Of a stretch of 5,600 nucleotides of DNA, positions 5,521-5,600 are shown in pieces (positions within the stretch are counted from its first letter, which is position 1; every line of letters begins with the position of its first letter). The position numbers and the translations under genes are program-made. Under the pieces are notes generated by a model. It had not been told where the DNA came from and made no database searches. It saw nothing but the letters and a program-made list of their open reading frames with translations. Source of the DNA: Oscillospiraceae bacterium (GTDB lineage: Bacteria; Bacillota; Clostridia; Oscillospirales; Ruminococcaceae); the NCBI GenBank assembly GCA_017416665.1, contig JAFQBO010000130.1, forward strand, positions 1 to 5,600, given 5' to 3'.

Positions 5521-5548
5521 TGTCGAAAAAGTCTGTATTCACAAAACT

Positions 5549-5600
5549 AAAAGTTTTGATCAAACTTTTTTCAAAAGTTTGCGGGGTCGAGGGGCAGCGC
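5549..5600. repeat. Overlapping inverted repeats and G-rich edge, likely a dispersed intergenic element
   Basis: AAAAGTTTTGA (5549-5559), TCAAACTTTT (5560-5569) and AAAAGTTTG (5573-5581) are three alternating arms. The middle arm can pair with either neighbour. The second hairpin, CAAACTTTT-TTC-AAAAGTTTG, is a perfect 9-bp stem. The sequence then turns sharply G-rich (5581-5600, ending GAGGGGCAGCGC), which looks like the first half of a GC hairpin cut by the window. I recall near-identical tails repeated in Ruminococcus genomes, but this is memory, not a search. Confidence 0.5.

Noticed and set aside
5449..5540. Frameshift or premature stop removing an output domain from the Cache-like protein
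   Set aside because: No continuing coding potential is visible in another frame after the stop, and a hairpin terminator begins 9 nt later, so the gene appears to end naturally.
1..5600. CRISPR array, tRNA, rRNA, insertion sequence or phage genes
   Set aside because: I saw no regularly spaced repeats beyond the 2-copy elements described, no tRNA-like cloverleaf, and no transposase or phage protein.

Overview
The window is AT-rich, low-GC Gram-positive DNA. Three things fit an anaerobic Clostridia member: strong AGGAGG-type ribosome binding sites, extended -10 promoters, and GHKL/LytTR two-component signalling. The tail sequence after the last gene looks like a dispersed element I associate with Ruminococcus and other Oscillospiraceae. 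That assignment comes from memory and style, not from a search.

Left block (1-2564, all minus strand): a LytTR response regulator (2441-1722) and an AgrC-like GHKL histidine kinase (1706-423) form an operon behind a good sigma-A promoter. Directly after the kinase stop codon lie two almost identical 20-nt direct repeats with an exact 21-bp period. Each carries the ACAGTT core expected of a LytTR/AgrA-type binding site. They sit upstream of a promoter with an extended -10 but no recognisable -35. That promoter leads into a small secreted protein gene (start at 239) that runs off the window. The layout reads as a local circuit in which the sensor pair activates an exported protein or peptide. 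No agrB/agrD-like genes are present.

Middle block (2531-4058, minus strand): a CPA2-type monovalent cation/proton antiporter of 421 aa, ending in a clear intrinsic terminator. It is read from a perfect-consensus promoter followed by a leader of about 187 nt. The leader contains a second strong terminator-like hairpin with a U-run before the gene. An upstream 7-nt segment can pair with the hairpin's 3' arm. This is the architecture of transcription attenuation, and I did not recognise it as a known riboswitch class.

Right block (4109-5515, plus strand): divergent from the antiporter, a DtxR/MntR-family metal-dependent repressor is followed 4 nt later, and probably translationally coupled, by a 313-aa membrane protein. 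The second protein has an extracellular Cache-like sensor region between two membrane helices and only a short basic cytoplasmic tail, with no output domain. A hairpin terminator closes the operon. The last ~50 nt hold overlapping inverted repeats followed by an abruptly G-rich stretch, probably the edge of a dispersed repeat.
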